The notes beneath the pieces were generated by a model, which saw only the letters and a program-made list of their open reading frames with translations, searched no databases and was not told where the DNA came from. The position numbers and the translations under genes were made by a program. Positions 23,815-33,950 of a DNA stretch of 64,000 nt are shown here, one piece after another. Origin of the DNA: Parasphingorhabdus cellanae (lineage in GTDB: Bacteria > Pseudomonadota > Alphaproteobacteria > Sphingomonadales > Sphingomonadaceae); assembly GCF_017498565.1 (NCBI RefSeq), contig NZ_CP071794.1:1550001-1614000 (forward strand), in the 5' to 3' direction. Numbering within the stretch: position 1 is the first letter of the stretch; each line of letters opens with the position of its first letter.

Positions 23815-24878
23815 GTTACAACACATTCGGCCGCGTTTTTCGCTTTTCCACGTGGGGAGAAAGTCATGGACCTGCGCTCGGCGCCGTTGTGGATGGCTGT
23901 CCTCCGGGGTTAGAGCTGAGCGAATCCGACATCCAACCGTTTCTGGATGCACGCCGTCCCGGTCAATCGAAATATACGACGCAGCGCCAAGAGCCTGATC
24001 AGGTTAAAATCCTGTCCGGCGTTTTTGAAGGCAAAACAACCGGTACGCCAATTTCACTAATGATTGAGAATGTGGATCAACGGTCGAAGGATTATAGCGA
24101 AGTCGCCAAGGCCTATCGCCCCGGCCATGCCGATTATGCCTATGATGCCAAATATGGCTTTCGCGATTATCGCGGTGGCGGACGTTCCAGCGCCCGCGAA
24201 ACCGCAGCGCGCGTGGCGGCGGGTGCGGTGGCAAGACTTGCGATCCCTGAAGTTTCCGTGCGTGCTTGGGTTGCTGAAATTGGCGGCGACGCGATTGATA
24301 TGGCGAATTTCGATGCCAACGAAATTACCAATAACCCGTTTTTCTGCCCGGACGCCCCAGCAGCCAAACGTTGGGAAGCGCTAGTCGACGGTGCGCGTAA
24401 AGATGGCAGCAGTCTTGGCGCAATCATTGCCTGCGAAGCAACCGGCGTTCCTGCCGGGTGGGGGGCGCCGGTATATGCCAAGCTCGACAGTGAAATTGCT
24501 TCTGCGATGATGACCATCAACGCCACCAAGGGCGTTGAAATTGGCGATGGCTTTCATGCGGCCCGTCTGCGCGGCGAGGATAATGCGGATGCCATGCGGC
24601 CGGGAAATGAAGGGCCACGATTTGCGTCCAACCATGCCGGCGGAACAGCAGGCGGAATATCCACCGGCCAACCCTTATTTTGCCGCGTCGCATTCAAACC
24701 GACCAGCTCTATCCTCACGCCAGTTGATACGATCACGCGTGACGGCGAGGCGACCGAAATCGTTACAAAAGGGCGCCATGATCCGTGTGTCGGCATACGC
24801 GGTGTTCCGGTTGTGGAGGCAATGATGGCTTTGGTATTGGCAGATCAAAAACTGCTGCATCGGGCACAATGCGGGTGA
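23811..24878 (+). CDS. aroC: Chorismate synthase
   Basis: A 355-aa enzyme making chorismate from 5-enolpyruvylshikimate-3-phosphate with reduced FMN. All three signature regions are visible: [18 protein letters not shown] near the N-terminus, [20 protein letters not shown] in the centre, and [19 protein letters not shown] with [13 protein letters not shown] further on. The start codon overlaps the preceding gene's stop by four bases. It is the only shikimate-pathway gene here besides prephenate dehydratase at 37 kb. Confidence 0.97.
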   Translation: MSYNTFGRVFRFSTWGESHGPALGAVVDGCPPGLELSESDIQPFLDARRPGQSKYTTQRQEPDQVKILSGVFEGKTTGTPISLMIENVDQRSKDYSEVAKAYRPGHADYAYDAKYGFRDYRGGGRSSARETAARVAAGAVARLAIPEVSVRAWVAEIGGDAIDMANFDANEITNNPFFCPDAPAAKRWEALVDGARKDGSSLGAIIACEATGVPAGWGAPVYAKLDSEIASAMMTINATKGVEIGDGFHAARLRGEDNADAMRPGNEGPRFASNHAGGTAGGISTGQPLFCRVAFKPTSSILTPVDTITRDGEATEIVTKGRHDPCVGIRGVPVVEAMMALVLADQKLLHRAQCG

Positions 24879-24889
24879 GCAATATCTAG

Positions 24890-26689
24890 ATGATCGACCT
24901 CGTCCTTCACGTCATTGATGACTATATCCAGGCGCACAAAGCGATCATCGGCCTTGTCATATTATGCTTCCTCTTCGCTGGTTTCATCATGGAACGCTTT
25001 CCCGCGGCTGTTGTGGCAGTGCTTGGCGCCTGTACGTTTCTATTCCTCGGTATCATCGATTCCGATGGGCTGTTTTCGGTCTTTTCCAACACCGCACCAA
25101 TTACCATTGCTGCGATGTTCATATTGTCCGGAGCGTTGCTAAGAACCGGAACAATTGACGCCATTGCTGGCTTCATTATCGAGCGCGCGAAAAAGCATCC
25201 CAAACTGGCGGTGGTTGAGATGTTCTTGGGTGCTTTTGTTGCGTCTGCCTTTATGAATAATACCCCGGTTGTGTTAGTGCTAATCCCGATCATTATCCGC
25301 CTGTCCCGCGCCACAGGTATCTCGTCCAAAAAATTGCTGATCCCGTTAAGTTTCATCTGTATCCTGGGCGGTACAACGACATTGATCGGTACATCGACCA
25401 ACCTGATTGTTGATTCGGTTGCGCGTGACAGCGGCATGGGCGGCTTCGGGATTTTTGAAATTTCGCCTTACGGCTTGGTGGCTGCAGTGGCTGGTACGAT
25501 TATGATGGTTTTATTTAGCAGCTGGCTGTTGCCCGGCGGGCAAGTCGGCGGCGAATTTGCCAGCAGCGATGAAAGCGACTTCTTGACCGAACTGACTGTA
25601 CGCAACAAATCATCCGCCATTGGCAAAATGCTGTCAGAGGTTCCGATCATCCGCCGGACCAGCGTCAATGTCTCTGCCGTGAAACGCCTGAGCAGCTATA
25701 TTCGCCATGACTTGGAACATCATGAACTGCGTGCCGGCGATCGTATTGTTGTAAGGCTCGATCTTGCTGAACTTATATCCCTGCGGGCTTCGGAAGATTT
25801 CAAGATCGGCATTGTTCGGTCTGGCGATGTCGGGCCATTGGGCGAAGAACTGGTTGAAGCCACAGTGGCGCCCGGCCATCCCAGCATCGGAAACCGCCTG
25901 TTCGATATCCCGTTTCTCGGTCAATTAAACGTCCGCATATTAGGCATGACCCGCTATCGCAATCTGCCGCGATCCGACCTTACAAATGCACGCATCCATG
26001 CCGCTGACCGCCTGCTCGTTACCGGGTCGAGCAAAGACATTCAGCGAATGTATGAAAATCCCAATCTCTTTGGTGTTGGCGAAACCAAGATAAGAGCCTT
26101 TCGCCGGGACCGCGCGCCGATTGCCATCGGTGCTTTGGTCGCGGTGGTCGCTTTGGCGGCACTTAATATCGTTCCACTAGCTGTCGCGGCTATATTGGCG
26201 GTAGGCGCGATATTGCTGGCACGTTGTATTGATGCAGAGGAAGCATGGGGATCGATGGACGGCAATGTACTCGTATTGATTTTCGGGATGTTGGCAGTTG
26301 GCCTTGGCTTGCAACAGGCAGGCAGCGTTGACCTGATTGTCACCTATCTCACACCTTTGCTGGAAACGATGCCGCCATGGGCTCTGGTTTTCGCGATCTA
26401 TATATTGTCTGTGATTATGACTGAAATTGTAACCAACAATGCCGTAGCGATTATTATAACGCCGATCGTTATTGCGCTTGGTCAGGATTTAGGTGTTGAC
26501 CCAAGGCCATTGGTCATCGCCGTCATGTTTGCTGCCTCGGCTAGTTTCGCAACACCCATTGGGTATCAAACCAACACATTGGTTTATGCAGCAGGCAATT
26601 ACCGGTTCACTGACTTTTTCAAGGCCGGTATTCCTCTCACCGTTGGTGTGGGATTAGCCACTTGTCTGGCGATAAGTTTCACAATGTAA
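24890..26689 (+). CDS. SLC13-type permease with RCK/TrkA-C domains
   Basis: A 599-aa transporter. The N-terminal membrane half (about 20-215) has FMNNTPVVLVLIPIIIRLS and GGTTTLIGTSTNLIVD, the pair of inverted substrate-binding motifs of the SLC13/CitMHS fold. Two TrkA-C-like regulatory domains follow (about 225-400). The C-terminal membrane half has TEIVTNNAVAIIITPI and ASFATPIGYQTNTLVY. It probably imports sulfate or dicarboxylates coupled to Na+ or H+; the exact substrate is not readable. It starts 11 bases after aroC and is followed by a second carboxylate transporter. Confidence 0.88.
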   Translation: MIDLVLHVIDDYIQAHKAIIGLVILCFLFAGFIMERFPAAVVAVLGACTFLFLGIIDSDGLFSVFSNTAPITIAAMFILSGALLRTGTIDAIAGFIIERAKKHPKLAVVEMFLGAFVASAFMNNTPVVLVLIPIIIRLSRATGISSKKLLIPLSFICILGGTTTLIGTSTNLIVDSVARDSGMGGFGIFEISPYGLVAAVAGTIMMVLFSSWLLPGGQVGGEFASSDESDFLTELTVRNKSSAIGKMLSEVPIIRRTSVNVSAVKRLSSYIRHDLEHHELRAGDRIVVRLDLAELISLRASEDFKIGIVRSGDVGPLGEELVEATVAPGHPSIGNRLFDIPFLGQLNVRILGMTRYRNLPRSDLTNARIHAADRLLVTGSSKDIQRMYENPNLFGVGETKIRAFRRDRAPIAIGALVAVVALAALNIVPLAVAAILAVGAILLARCIDAEEAWGSMDGNVLVLIFGMLAVGLGLQQAGSVDLIVTYLTPLLETMPPWALVFAIYILSVIMTEIVTNNAVAIIITPIVIALGQDLGVDPRPLVIAVMFAASASFATPIGYQTNTLVYAAGNYRFTDFFKAGIPLTVGVGLATCLAISFTM

Positions 26690-26765
26690 CAACAGGCCGC
26701 TAATCGCTTGCCGTATTTCAGTTGCCGCTATAGGCTAAAATAAAACAAAAACAGGGGTCTGTGAC

Positions 26766-28004
26766 ATGCTGTCATTCTGGTTCAAAATACCGCTTTGGCA
26801 GCGGGTTATCGCAGCTTTGGTTTTGGGGGTCATCACTGGCTTAGCATGGGGCCCCGAAGCAGAAACCATCAAATGGATCGGTGATTTCTTCATCAAGGCG
26901 ATCAAGATGCTGGTCGTACCATTGATTTTCTTTTCGCTGGTCGCGGGCGTCGCTGCTCTTGGCGACCTCCGAAAACTCGGCAGTGTCGGCGGTCGAGCCA
27001 TGATATTATTCGTGATAACCGGCCAAATTGCGGCCTGGCTCGGCTTGGCATTGGGCACTTTTTTTGCGCCCGGTAAAGGGGTCGACACTGCGGCCATACA
27101 GAAAGGCGAGACGCCTGCCCCCAACGAAACCACCGCCGTTGATATGATCCTCTCGATCGTCCCGGACAGTCCGGTGCAAGTCATGGCCGACGTTCGGGTA
27201 TTGCCACTAATTGTGTTCGCGCTCCTCATCGGCATTGGCATTTTAATGGCCAAGGAAGACGGCAAACCGCTCGCAAAGATTTTCGACAGCGGTGCTGTCG
27301 TCATGCAGAAGGTGACGATGATCGTCATGGAGTTGACTCCCTTTGGTGTCTTTGCGCTGATGGCATGGGTTGCCGGGACGCTGGGTCCAGATGCACTCAT
27401 CTCGCTCGCACAGCTGGTTGGACTTAACTATCTTGGCTGCCTGCTAATCATAGGCGTGATGTATTCCGCAATGATCAAATTTATTGCTAAACTGCCCGTG
27501 ATTGATTTTTTCCGCGGGATTATCGATGCGATTGCTGTCAGCTATTCCACCGCCTCATCCAATGCGACACTGCCCGTCACCTTGCGTTGTGTGGAACGCA
27601 ATCTGGGTGTCAGCAACTCAGTTGCCAGCTTTGTGGTCTCGCTGGGCGCGACAATCAATATGAACGGTACGGCCATGTATTTGGGGCTGGCAACCTTGTT
27701 TGGAGCACAGATTTTTGGCGTGGATTTGAGCTTTGGTGATTATGTGCTGATCGCGATTACTTCTACCCTCGGGGCCATTGGCGCAGCAGGCATTCCCGGC
27801 GCTGGTTTGATCATGATGGCCTTGGTGTTCGGCAGTGTCGGCGTACCTCTTGAAACCATTGCCTTTGTCGCTGGTGTTGACCGGATCATGGATATGATGC
27901 GCACGACAACCAATGTATCCGGCGATGCTGCTATCGCAACTACAGTGGCTGTGATGACCGGTGAAATTGATGTTGAAGAAATGATTTCGGCGGATGATGT
28001 TTAA
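26766..28004 (+). CDS. Dicarboxylate/amino acid:cation symporter (DAACS family)
   Basis: A 412-aa transporter of the GltP/DctA family with eight membrane segments and two re-entrant loops. The serine-rich HP1 motif is YSTASSNATLPVT, the TM7 NMNGTAMYLG motif binds Na+, and HP2 is GAAGIPGAGLIMM. The MDMMRTTTNVSGD ending in TM8 carries the conserved Asp and Arg positions that contact carboxylate substrates. Substrate is probably glutamate, aspartate or C4-dicarboxylates. It has its own 76-base upstream region and ends convergent with purA. Confidence 0.92.
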   Translation: MLSFWFKIPLWQRVIAALVLGVITGLAWGPEAETIKWIGDFFIKAIKMLVVPLIFFSLVAGVAALGDLRKLGSVGGRAMILFVITGQIAAWLGLALGTFFAPGKGVDTAAIQKGETPAPNETTAVDMILSIVPDSPVQVMADVRVLPLIVFALLIGIGILMAKEDGKPLAKIFDSGAVVMQKVTMIVMELTPFGVFALMAWVAGTLGPDALISLAQLVGLNYLGCLLIIGVMYSAMIKFIAKLPVIDFFRGIIDAIAVSYSTASSNATLPVTLRCVERNLGVSNSVASFVVSLGATINMNGTAMYLGLATLFGAQIFGVDLSFGDYVLIAITSTLGAIGAAGIPGAGLIMMALVFGSVGVPLETIAFVAGVDRIMDMMRTTTNVSGDAAIATTVAVMTGEIDVEEMISADDV

Positions 28005-28114
28005 GGCTTAATGGCAATCACAGCGCCAGGTACCACGTCCCGGATCTGCTGCTGTTGTGACAAGTCTGGATATGCGCTCTGCAGACCATTGCCAGAGCGG
28101 CGAACAGGAAAAAT

Positions 28115-29404
28115 TTAGTCCGCAAAGGGATCCTTAACCAGAATCGTGTCTTCACGCTCGGGAGATGTTGATACCAGCGCAACCGGGCACTGGATCAACT
28201 CTTCGACGCGCTTGATATATTTGATTGCCTGCGCCGGTAGATCGGCCCAGCTGCGCGCACCAGCGGTGGATTCGCTCCAACCGGACATGGTTTCGTAGAT
28301 CGGTTTCACCGCTTCCTGATCCTGATGATGGGGCGGCAGATAGTCATAAGTAACGCCGTTCAAATCATAACCAACGCAAATTTTCAGTTCTTCAAAGCCA
28401 TCGAGAACGTCCAGCTTGGTCAGCGCAATGCCAGCCACACCAGATACTGCCAGCGCTTGTCTTACCAGCACGGCATCAAACCAGCCACAGCGCCGTTGAC
28501 GCCCGGTGTTAGTGCCAAATTCGTGGCCACGCTCGCCGAGACGCTGGCCGACATCATCGTCTAATTCGGTCGGAAACGGTCCAGATCCGACGCGGGTTGT
28601 ATAGGCTTTGACAATGCCGAGCACATAACCCGTGCCCGACGGGCCTATGCCCGAGCCACCTGCTGCAGTTCCCGAAATCGTGTTGGAGCTGGTTACAAAA
28701 GGATAGGTGCCGTGATCAACATCCAGCAAAACCCCTTGCGCACCTTCAAACAATATCCGATCGCCCCGCTTGCGGGCTTCGTTCAGGCGCTTCCAGACAG
28801 GCTGCGCATATTGCAAAACGGAGTCCGCAATCTCACGCAGGTCCGCCAGCAGCCGCTCGCGATCAACTGGCTTTTCTCCAAAACCGGCGCGCAATGCGTC
28901 ATGATGCGCGCAGAGCCGGTCCAGTTGCGGCCCCAGATCATCGAGATAGGCAAGATCGCACACCCGGATTGACCGGCGGCCCACTTTGTCTTCATAGGCC
29001 GGACCAATGCCGCGCCGGGTCGTACCAATCTTGCCCTTGCCGCTGGCGTCTTCGCGCAGCGCGTCGAGGTCGCGGTGGATCGGCAGAATTAAGGGGCAGT
29101 TTTCCGCAATGCCAAAATTATCTGCGTTGATCGCGACACCTTGTTTGCTCAGCTTTTCGATTTCATCACGAAGATGCCAAGGGTCGAGTACCACGCCATT
29201 GCCGATAATCGAAAGCGCACCGCGGACAATGCCGGAGGGCAGCAAGGATAGCTTATAAACTTCACCATCAACGACCAAAGTATGGCCAGCATTGTGACCG
29301 CCCTGAAACCGGACAACGACATCAGCGCGTTCCGACAGCCAGTCGACGATCTTGCCTTTGCCTTCATCACCCCATTGGGCACCGATCACGGTTACATTGG
29401 CCAT
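28115..29404 (-). CDS. purA: Adenylosuccinate synthetase
   Basis: A 429-aa GTP-dependent ligase of AMP synthesis (IMP plus aspartate). The P-loop-like [12 protein letters not shown] and the catalytic His of [10 protein letters not shown] are at the N-terminus. [19 protein letters not shown] and the guanine-binding TKLDVLDG region follow. Full length for the family. It is 17 bases downstream of hisZ on the same strand, forming the tail of a serC-serA-hisZ-purA run. Confidence 0.97.
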   Translation of the reverse strand: MANVTVIGAQWGDEGKGKIVDWLSERADVVVRFQGGHNAGHTLVVDGEVYKLSLLPSGIVRGALSIIGNGVVLDPWHLRDEIEKLSKQGVAINADNFGIAENCPLILPIHRDLDALREDASGKGKIGTTRRGIGPAYEDKVGRRSIRVCDLAYLDDLGPQLDRLCAHHDALRAGFGEKPVDRERLLADLREIADSVLQYAQPVWKRLNEARKRGDRILFEGAQGVLLDVDHGTYPFVTSSNTISGTAAGGSGIGPSGTGYVLGIVKAYTTRVGSGPFPTELDDDVGQRLGERGHEFGTNTGRQRRCGWFDAVLVRQALAVSGVAGIALTKLDVLDGFEELKICVGYDLNGVTYDYLPPHHQDQEAVKPIYETMSGWSESTAGARSWADLPAQAIKYIKRVEELIQCPVALVSTSPEREDTILVKDPFAD

Positions 29405-29421
29405 ATTCGCTTATCTTCCTG

Positions 29422-30537
29422 TTAAATTGCTATCGGTTGTTTGCCGTCCAGATGATGGGTGCAACCCAAAGTCGCTGCGTCATCGCTGTCCGAAAGCGCC
29501 GCAACCGTGCGCCATCCCTCTGCCCGCAAAGATGCGGCGATTTTACTGTCATGCCCCAATGGCAGAAACAAGATATCCTTGGCTTTGGCGCTGAAACCAG
29601 CGTCTACAAGCGGGCTTGGGTAGAGCGAGAAGCCCACTGCATTTTCGGTCTCGCCATCAGCTGTCGGAATTTCATAACTGCCGCCGCGTCCCATTGCGCC
29701 GACGAAACCTTCGGCAAATAGAGTGAAGCCGAACCAGTTTTGATATTCAAAGCCATGGCGTTCGGTCGGGTCGAGGGTTAGTTCTGCTTTGTCTTTTATG
29801 TTCGCAGCAATGGCGGCTATTCCATCCAGCCGCGATGTCAGCAGACCATCGCAATCAAAGGCCCGCATTTTTGCCATCGCATCATCAAATGGTCCGGTGG
29901 CCTCAATCAGCGGCAGATAACCGGTGGCACCCAGTTCGGTAAGGCCGCCCGCATCTTTCATATCCAGCTCGCTACGTACTTCAGCCGCTTGCGCCTCGCT
30001 AAGTGGTAACGGCCCGGCCGACAGGACATCGACCAAATCGGGCATCGTGAAATCCACCGTGATCCCGATCAGACCAGCCCGTCCAAGAGCCTCGATAGCC
30101 ACAGCCACTATCTCGCTCGCCGCTGCGACGCTATCGGTTCCGATCAGCTCAGCGCCAATTTGCATGCGGCTGCGTTCAGGGTGCAGCTGCCCAGAGCGCA
30201 ATTTCAACACTTGCCCAGAATAGCTGAGACGCAATGGCCGAGCTGCACTCGAAAGGCTGGTCGCTGCGATCCGGCCAATTTGCATAGTTACATCGGGGCG
30301 CAGCGCCAATGTCCGCTGCGAGATAGGATCAACGAAGCGCATAAGATCGCTCTTCGCCGAACCAGTCATCCGGCCGGTTAGCACATCTTCATATTCCACC
30401 AGCGGAGCAGACACGCGCGCATAACCATGGCTGGCCAGCGTATCGAGGACATCACGTTCGAGTCGAGACCCTGCTTCCGCATGGGGAGGCAGGGAATCGT
30501 GAAAGCCTTCGGGCAGCAGGTTAGACAGCTTTTGCAT
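29422..30537 (-). CDS. hisZ: ATP phosphoribosyltransferase regulatory subunit HisZ
   Basis: A 371-aa class II aminoacyl-tRNA-synthetase-like protein that activates the short HisG in histidine synthesis. LLPEGFHDSLPPHAE at the N-terminus and LMRFVDPISQRTLALRPD (the motif-2-like region) are diagnostic, and the C-terminal anticodon-binding domain of HisRS is missing. No hisG is in the window, so the catalytic subunit lies elsewhere. The gene sits between serA and purA on the same strand, 59 bases after serA. Confidence 0.9.
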   Translation of the reverse strand: MQKLSNLLPEGFHDSLPPHAEAGSRLERDVLDTLASHGYARVSAPLVEYEDVLTGRMTGSAKSDLMRFVDPISQRTLALRPDVTMQIGRIAATSLSSAARPLRLSYSGQVLKLRSGQLHPERSRMQIGAELIGTDSVAAASEIVAVAIEALGRAGLIGITVDFTMPDLVDVLSAGPLPLSEAQAAEVRSELDMKDAGGLTELGATGYLPLIEATGPFDDAMAKMRAFDCDGLLTSRLDGIAAIAANIKDKAELTLDPTERHGFEYQNWFGFTLFAEGFVGAMGRGGSYEIPTADGETENAVGFSLYPSPLVDAGFSAKAKDILFLPLGHDSKIAASLRAEGWRTVAALSDSDDAATLGCTHHLDGKQPIAI

Positions 30538-30596
30538 AGACTTTCGTCTCCATAGCCTAAGCGCGCGCTCAGGCCACCGGTTTTTTGGCCTATTTT

Positions 30597-32180
30597 TTAG
30601 AAGCGCAGCGCTTTGACTGTTTTGACCCCTTCGAGTTTACAAACGGCCCACAGGACAGGCTCTTCTACCGGCGAATCGATGGAGAGCAGTAGCACCGCTT
30701 CTCCACCCGGCGCGTCAGACCGGCGCCCCAAATGGAACGTCCCGATATTCACACCGGCTTCGCCCAGGGTTGAACCGACACTACCAATAAAGCCGGGTTG
30801 ATCCTGGTTGACGATATAAAGCATGTCGCCTTCCAGATCAGCCTCAACCTTGATGCCGAACATCTCGACCAGACGCGGACCAGAAGAACCAAATAATGTA
30901 CCGGCTACGGATTTCTCGCCTTCATCGGTGGTGACCGACACGCGGACCAATGTATGATAGTCGCCCTCGCGATCATGCCGTACTTCACGGACATCAAGGC
31001 CACGTTCTTTCGCCAGATAGGGCGCGTTCACCATATTCACAGAGTCGCTATAAGCAGCCATCAATCCTGCGAGAACAGCAGCGGTTATCGGTTTGGGATC
31101 AAGCTCGGCTGCCGCGCCTTCGACTTCTACCGAAATGCCTTTAAGCGAACTGCTGGACAGCTGGCCAATTAGTGAACCCAACTGGTTTGCAAGCACCATA
31201 TAGGGCTTCAGCTTCGGCGCCTGCTCCGCCGACAGGCTGGGCATGTTAAGCGCATTTTCTACACCGCCGTTGACCAAATAGTCCGCCATCTGTTCTGCAA
31301 CCTGAATAGCGACGTTGACCTGCGCCTCACTCGTCGAGGCGCCCAAATGCGGGGTACAAATCAGGTTTGGCGTACCAAAAAGATCGTTTTCCTTGGCCGG
31401 CTCCTGCGCATAGACGTCAAGCGCCGCGCCAGCGACTTGGCCGGATTCCAACGCTTCTTTCAAAGCCGCTTCATCGATCAGACCGCCGCGGGCACAGTTG
31501 ATGATCCGTACGCCAGGCTTGGTCTTGGCAAGAGCCTCGGCCGACAGGATGTTACGTGTTTGATCGGTCAGCGGGGTATGCATGGTAATAAAGTCAGCAC
31601 GGCCGAGCAGCTCGTCCAGCGTCACTTTCTCAATGCCGATTTCAACGGCGCGTTCAGCCGTCAGGAACGGATCATAAGCGACGACCTTCATCCGCAAACC
31701 AATGGCACGCTCGGCAACAATCGAACCAATGTTACCGGCACCGATTAAGCCAAGCGTCTTATTGGTCAACTCGACGCCCATAAATTTGGATTTTTCCCAC
31801 TTACCGGCCTGGGTTGAGGCATCTGCAGAAGGAAGCTGACGGGCCAGCGCGAACATCATGGCGATGGCATGTTCCGCCGTCGTGATGCTGTTACCAAAGG
31901 GCGTGTTCATGACCACCACGCCTTTGGCAGAAGCGGCTGGAATATCAACGTTATCGACACCAATACCGGCCCGGCCAACGACTTTCAGGTTTGTGGCTGC
32001 TTCCAATATTTCAGGCGTTACCTTGGTCGAAGACCGGATGGCAAGACCGTCATAGTCACCGATAATCTGCATCAATTCTTCCGGCGTTTGGCCGGTAATC
32101 TCATCGACCTCAACGCCGCGCTCACGGAAAATTTCGGCGGCTTTTGGGTCCATTTTGTCGGAAATAAGTACTTTAGGCAT
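30597..32180 (-). CDS. serA: D-3-phosphoglycerate dehydrogenase
   Basis: A 527-aa enzyme of serine synthesis, the long type with an extra ASB-like domain and a C-terminal ACT domain. The NAD site is GLIGAGNIGSIVAERA, catalytic residues lie in INCARGGLIDEAAL and TPHLGASTSEAQ, and the ACT domain is in the last 75 residues (IVNQDQPGFIGSVGS). I take ATG 32180 (MPKVLIS), because the upstream extension of the frame is encoded by the palindromic repeat at 32206-32290. serC lies directly upstream, so both serine-pathway genes run together. Confidence 0.96.
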   Translation of the reverse strand: MPKVLISDKMDPKAAEIFRERGVEVDEITGQTPEELMQIIGDYDGLAIRSSTKVTPEILEAATNLKVVGRAGIGVDNVDIPAASAKGVVVMNTPFGNSITTAEHAIAMMFALARQLPSADASTQAGKWEKSKFMGVELTNKTLGLIGAGNIGSIVAERAIGLRMKVVAYDPFLTAERAVEIGIEKVTLDELLGRADFITMHTPLTDQTRNILSAEALAKTKPGVRIINCARGGLIDEAALKEALESGQVAGAALDVYAQEPAKENDLFGTPNLICTPHLGASTSEAQVNVAIQVAEQMADYLVNGGVENALNMPSLSAEQAPKLKPYMVLANQLGSLIGQLSSSSLKGISVEVEGAAAELDPKPITAAVLAGLMAAYSDSVNMVNAPYLAKERGLDVREVRHDREGDYHTLVRVSVTTDEGEKSVAGTLFGSSGPRLVEMFGIKVEADLEGDMLYIVNQDQPGFIGSVGSTLGEAGVNIGTFHLGRRSDAPGGEAVLLLSIDSPVEEPVLWAVCKLEGVKTVKALRF

Positions 32181-32205
32181 CTCTTTGGAATCCTTGTAAT
32201 TTCGG

Positions 32206-32290
32206 GTGTCCTCGCGAAGGCGGGGATCCATCTCCGGACATCTCGGTTAGCAAAACCGGGGGAGATGGGCCCCTGCCTTCGCAGGGGCAC
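32206..32290. repeat. Palindromic intergenic repeat between serC and serA
   Basis: Two 30-base arms (32206-32235 and 32261-32290) are inverse copies with 24 of 30 positions matching, around a 25-base loop. Translated, the repeat yields phrases such as DPRLRED and WIPAFAR, which are typical of a dispersed alphaproteobacterial intergenic repeat often mistaken for coding sequence. It may form an RNA hairpin in the serC-serA transcript. Confidence 0.8.
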
Positions 32291-32298
32291 AAAGAAAA

Positions 32299-33468
32299 TT
32301 AAATCTCGGCTTTGACCTGTGCGTAAGCCCATTCAATCCAGGGCAGCAGGCGGCGGATATCTTCTTCCTCTACGGTAGAACCGCACCAGATACGCAAAGA
32401 AGGCGGCGCATCGCGATAGCCATTGAAATCATAGCCAATATCCATCTTCTCAAGCATGCCAGCGATTTTCTTGGGAACAGCGGCCTTATCATCGTCGTTC
32501 AGGCCATCATACCAATCACCCTGGAACATCATGCAGACGCCCGTGTTGGTCCATTTTACCGGATCGCTGACCATGTTGCGGAGCCACGGAGTCGCCTCAA
32601 TCCAGTCATGGACGATCTTGGCATTGCGGTCTGCCCTCGCGTGCAGCTCTTTCAAGCCGCCAATGGATTTGGCCCATTCCAGAGAGGCAATATAGTCTTC
32701 GGTCGCCAACAAAGACGGCGTGTTAATCGTCGCCCCTTCAAAGATGGCGCGGTTGAGCTTGTCGCCCTTCTTCACGCGGAAGATTTTCGGCAACGGCCAA
32801 TCGGGTGAATAGCTTTCCATCCGTTCAACCGCGCGAGGGCTGAGGATCAGCATCCCGTGACCAGCTTCCGAGCCCATAACTTTCTGCCAGCTATAAGTCG
32901 TTGCATCAAGCTTCGCCCAGTCCATTGGCTGTGCAAAAACGGCGCTGGTTGCATCGTTGATGGTCACGCCATCACGATCATCGGCGATCCAGTCGGTATT
33001 GGGAATTTTCGCGCCTGATGTCGTGCCGTTCCAGGTAAAGACGATATCGTCGCCTTTGTCGATCCGGGTAAGGTCGGGAATTTCGCCATAATCGGCTTCG
33101 AGAACTGTCAGATCAGCAGGCTTGAGCTGTTTCACGGCGTCCTGAATCCAGACATTGCCGAAGCTTTCCCAAGCCGCAACCGTCACGGGACGCGCGCCTA
33201 GCATATTCCACATCGCCAGCTCAACCGCGCCCGTATCAGACGCAGGAACAATGCCTATAAGATAGTCGTCGGGAATGCCGAGCAGTTCCCGGCTGAGGTC
33301 AATCGCGTATTTCAGCCGCGCCTTGCCGGTAGCAGAGCGATGGGAACGGCCCATAGCCACAGTGTTGATTTTGTCGAGAGACCAGCCAGGAAATTTGGCG
33401 GTAGGGCCCGAAGAAAAATTCGGGCAATTTGGACGCAATTCAGGCGTCGCAACGGTAGTATCAGTCAT
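32299..33468 (-). CDS. serC: Phosphoserine aminotransferase
   Basis: A 389-aa class V PLP aminotransferase (3-phosphohydroxypyruvate plus glutamate to phosphoserine). The PLP lysine is in TYSWQKVMGSEAGHGML. NFSSGPTAKFPGWSL and GRSHRS at the N-terminus match the alphaproteobacterial form of SerC, which is longer than the E. coli enzyme. DATSAVFAQPMDW carries the cofactor-contacting Asp. It heads the serC-serA-hisZ-purA run, with serA 118 bases downstream beyond a palindromic repeat. Confidence 0.96.
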   Translation of the reverse strand: MTDTTVATPELRPNCPNFSSGPTAKFPGWSLDKINTVAMGRSHRSATGKARLKYAIDLSRELLGIPDDYLIGIVPASDTGAVELAMWNMLGARPVTVAAWESFGNVWIQDAVKQLKPADLTVLEADYGEIPDLTRIDKGDDIVFTWNGTTSGAKIPNTDWIADDRDGVTINDATSAVFAQPMDWAKLDATTYSWQKVMGSEAGHGMLILSPRAVERMESYSPDWPLPKIFRVKKGDKLNRAIFEGATINTPSLLATEDYIASLEWAKSIGGLKELHARADRNAKIVHDWIEATPWLRNMVSDPVKWTNTGVCMMFQGDWYDGLNDDDKAAVPKKIAGMLEKMDIGYDFNGYRDAPPSLRIWCGSTVEEEDIRRLLPWIEWAYAQVKAEI

Positions 33469-33593
33469 GTACGCTTCTCCTTACAGAGAGCTCGCGCGGC
33501 GTTGGGACCGCGTGGCCCGTCGCCGCAATGGTTGTTGCAGCGCAGCAAGTCAAGCAACAAATATCATGGCGTCAGCAAATTGTGCTGAACAGA

Positions 33594-33905
33594 CTATTGC
33601 TTGCGGAAGAGCTCTTTGCCCCGCCGCAGGACCAGCAATTTCTCCATTGATACCGGGTGAAAATAGGCTTCAACCCGGTCGCCTTCCGGGGTCGTGCCAT
33701 AAACTTCATAACAGCCACCATCGACCTTGGACTTTTTGACTTTCCAGCCTTTTTTGACAAGATCGGCTTCCAGATCATCACGGCTAACCCACCCAGATTG
33801 TGGTCCGGCTTCGCATTTCATTTTGCCCGTGGCATGTGCTGGGGCCGAGAAACCAAAAGCCATTGTAGCGGCTGCGAGTGTAGCGGTAATTGCGGGGTAT
33901 TTCAT
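33594..33905 (-). CDS. PepSY-like small periplasmic protein
   Basis: A 103-aa secreted protein with a signal peptide (about 1-24, ending AHATG). The mature part follows the PepSY pattern: SRDDLEADLVKKGWKVKKSKV as an opening helix, then DGGCYEVYGTTPEGDRVEAYF. It has two cysteines that could form a disulfide. ATG 33905 is chosen over the longer frame because of a ggag site and the signal peptide. It lies 45 bases after the haem-membrane protein gene on the same strand; the pairing suggests a common role in electron transfer or metal handling. Confidence 0.78.
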   Translation of the reverse strand: MKYPAITATLAAATMAFGFSAPAHATGKMKCEAGPQSGWVSRDDLEADLVKKGWKVKKSKVDGGCYEVYGTTPEGDRVEAYFHPVSMEKLLVLRRGKELFRKQ

Positions 33906-33950
33906 TTTCAAAAAACTCCAACTAAAAATCGGGTTAGGATCGGATTTCAA

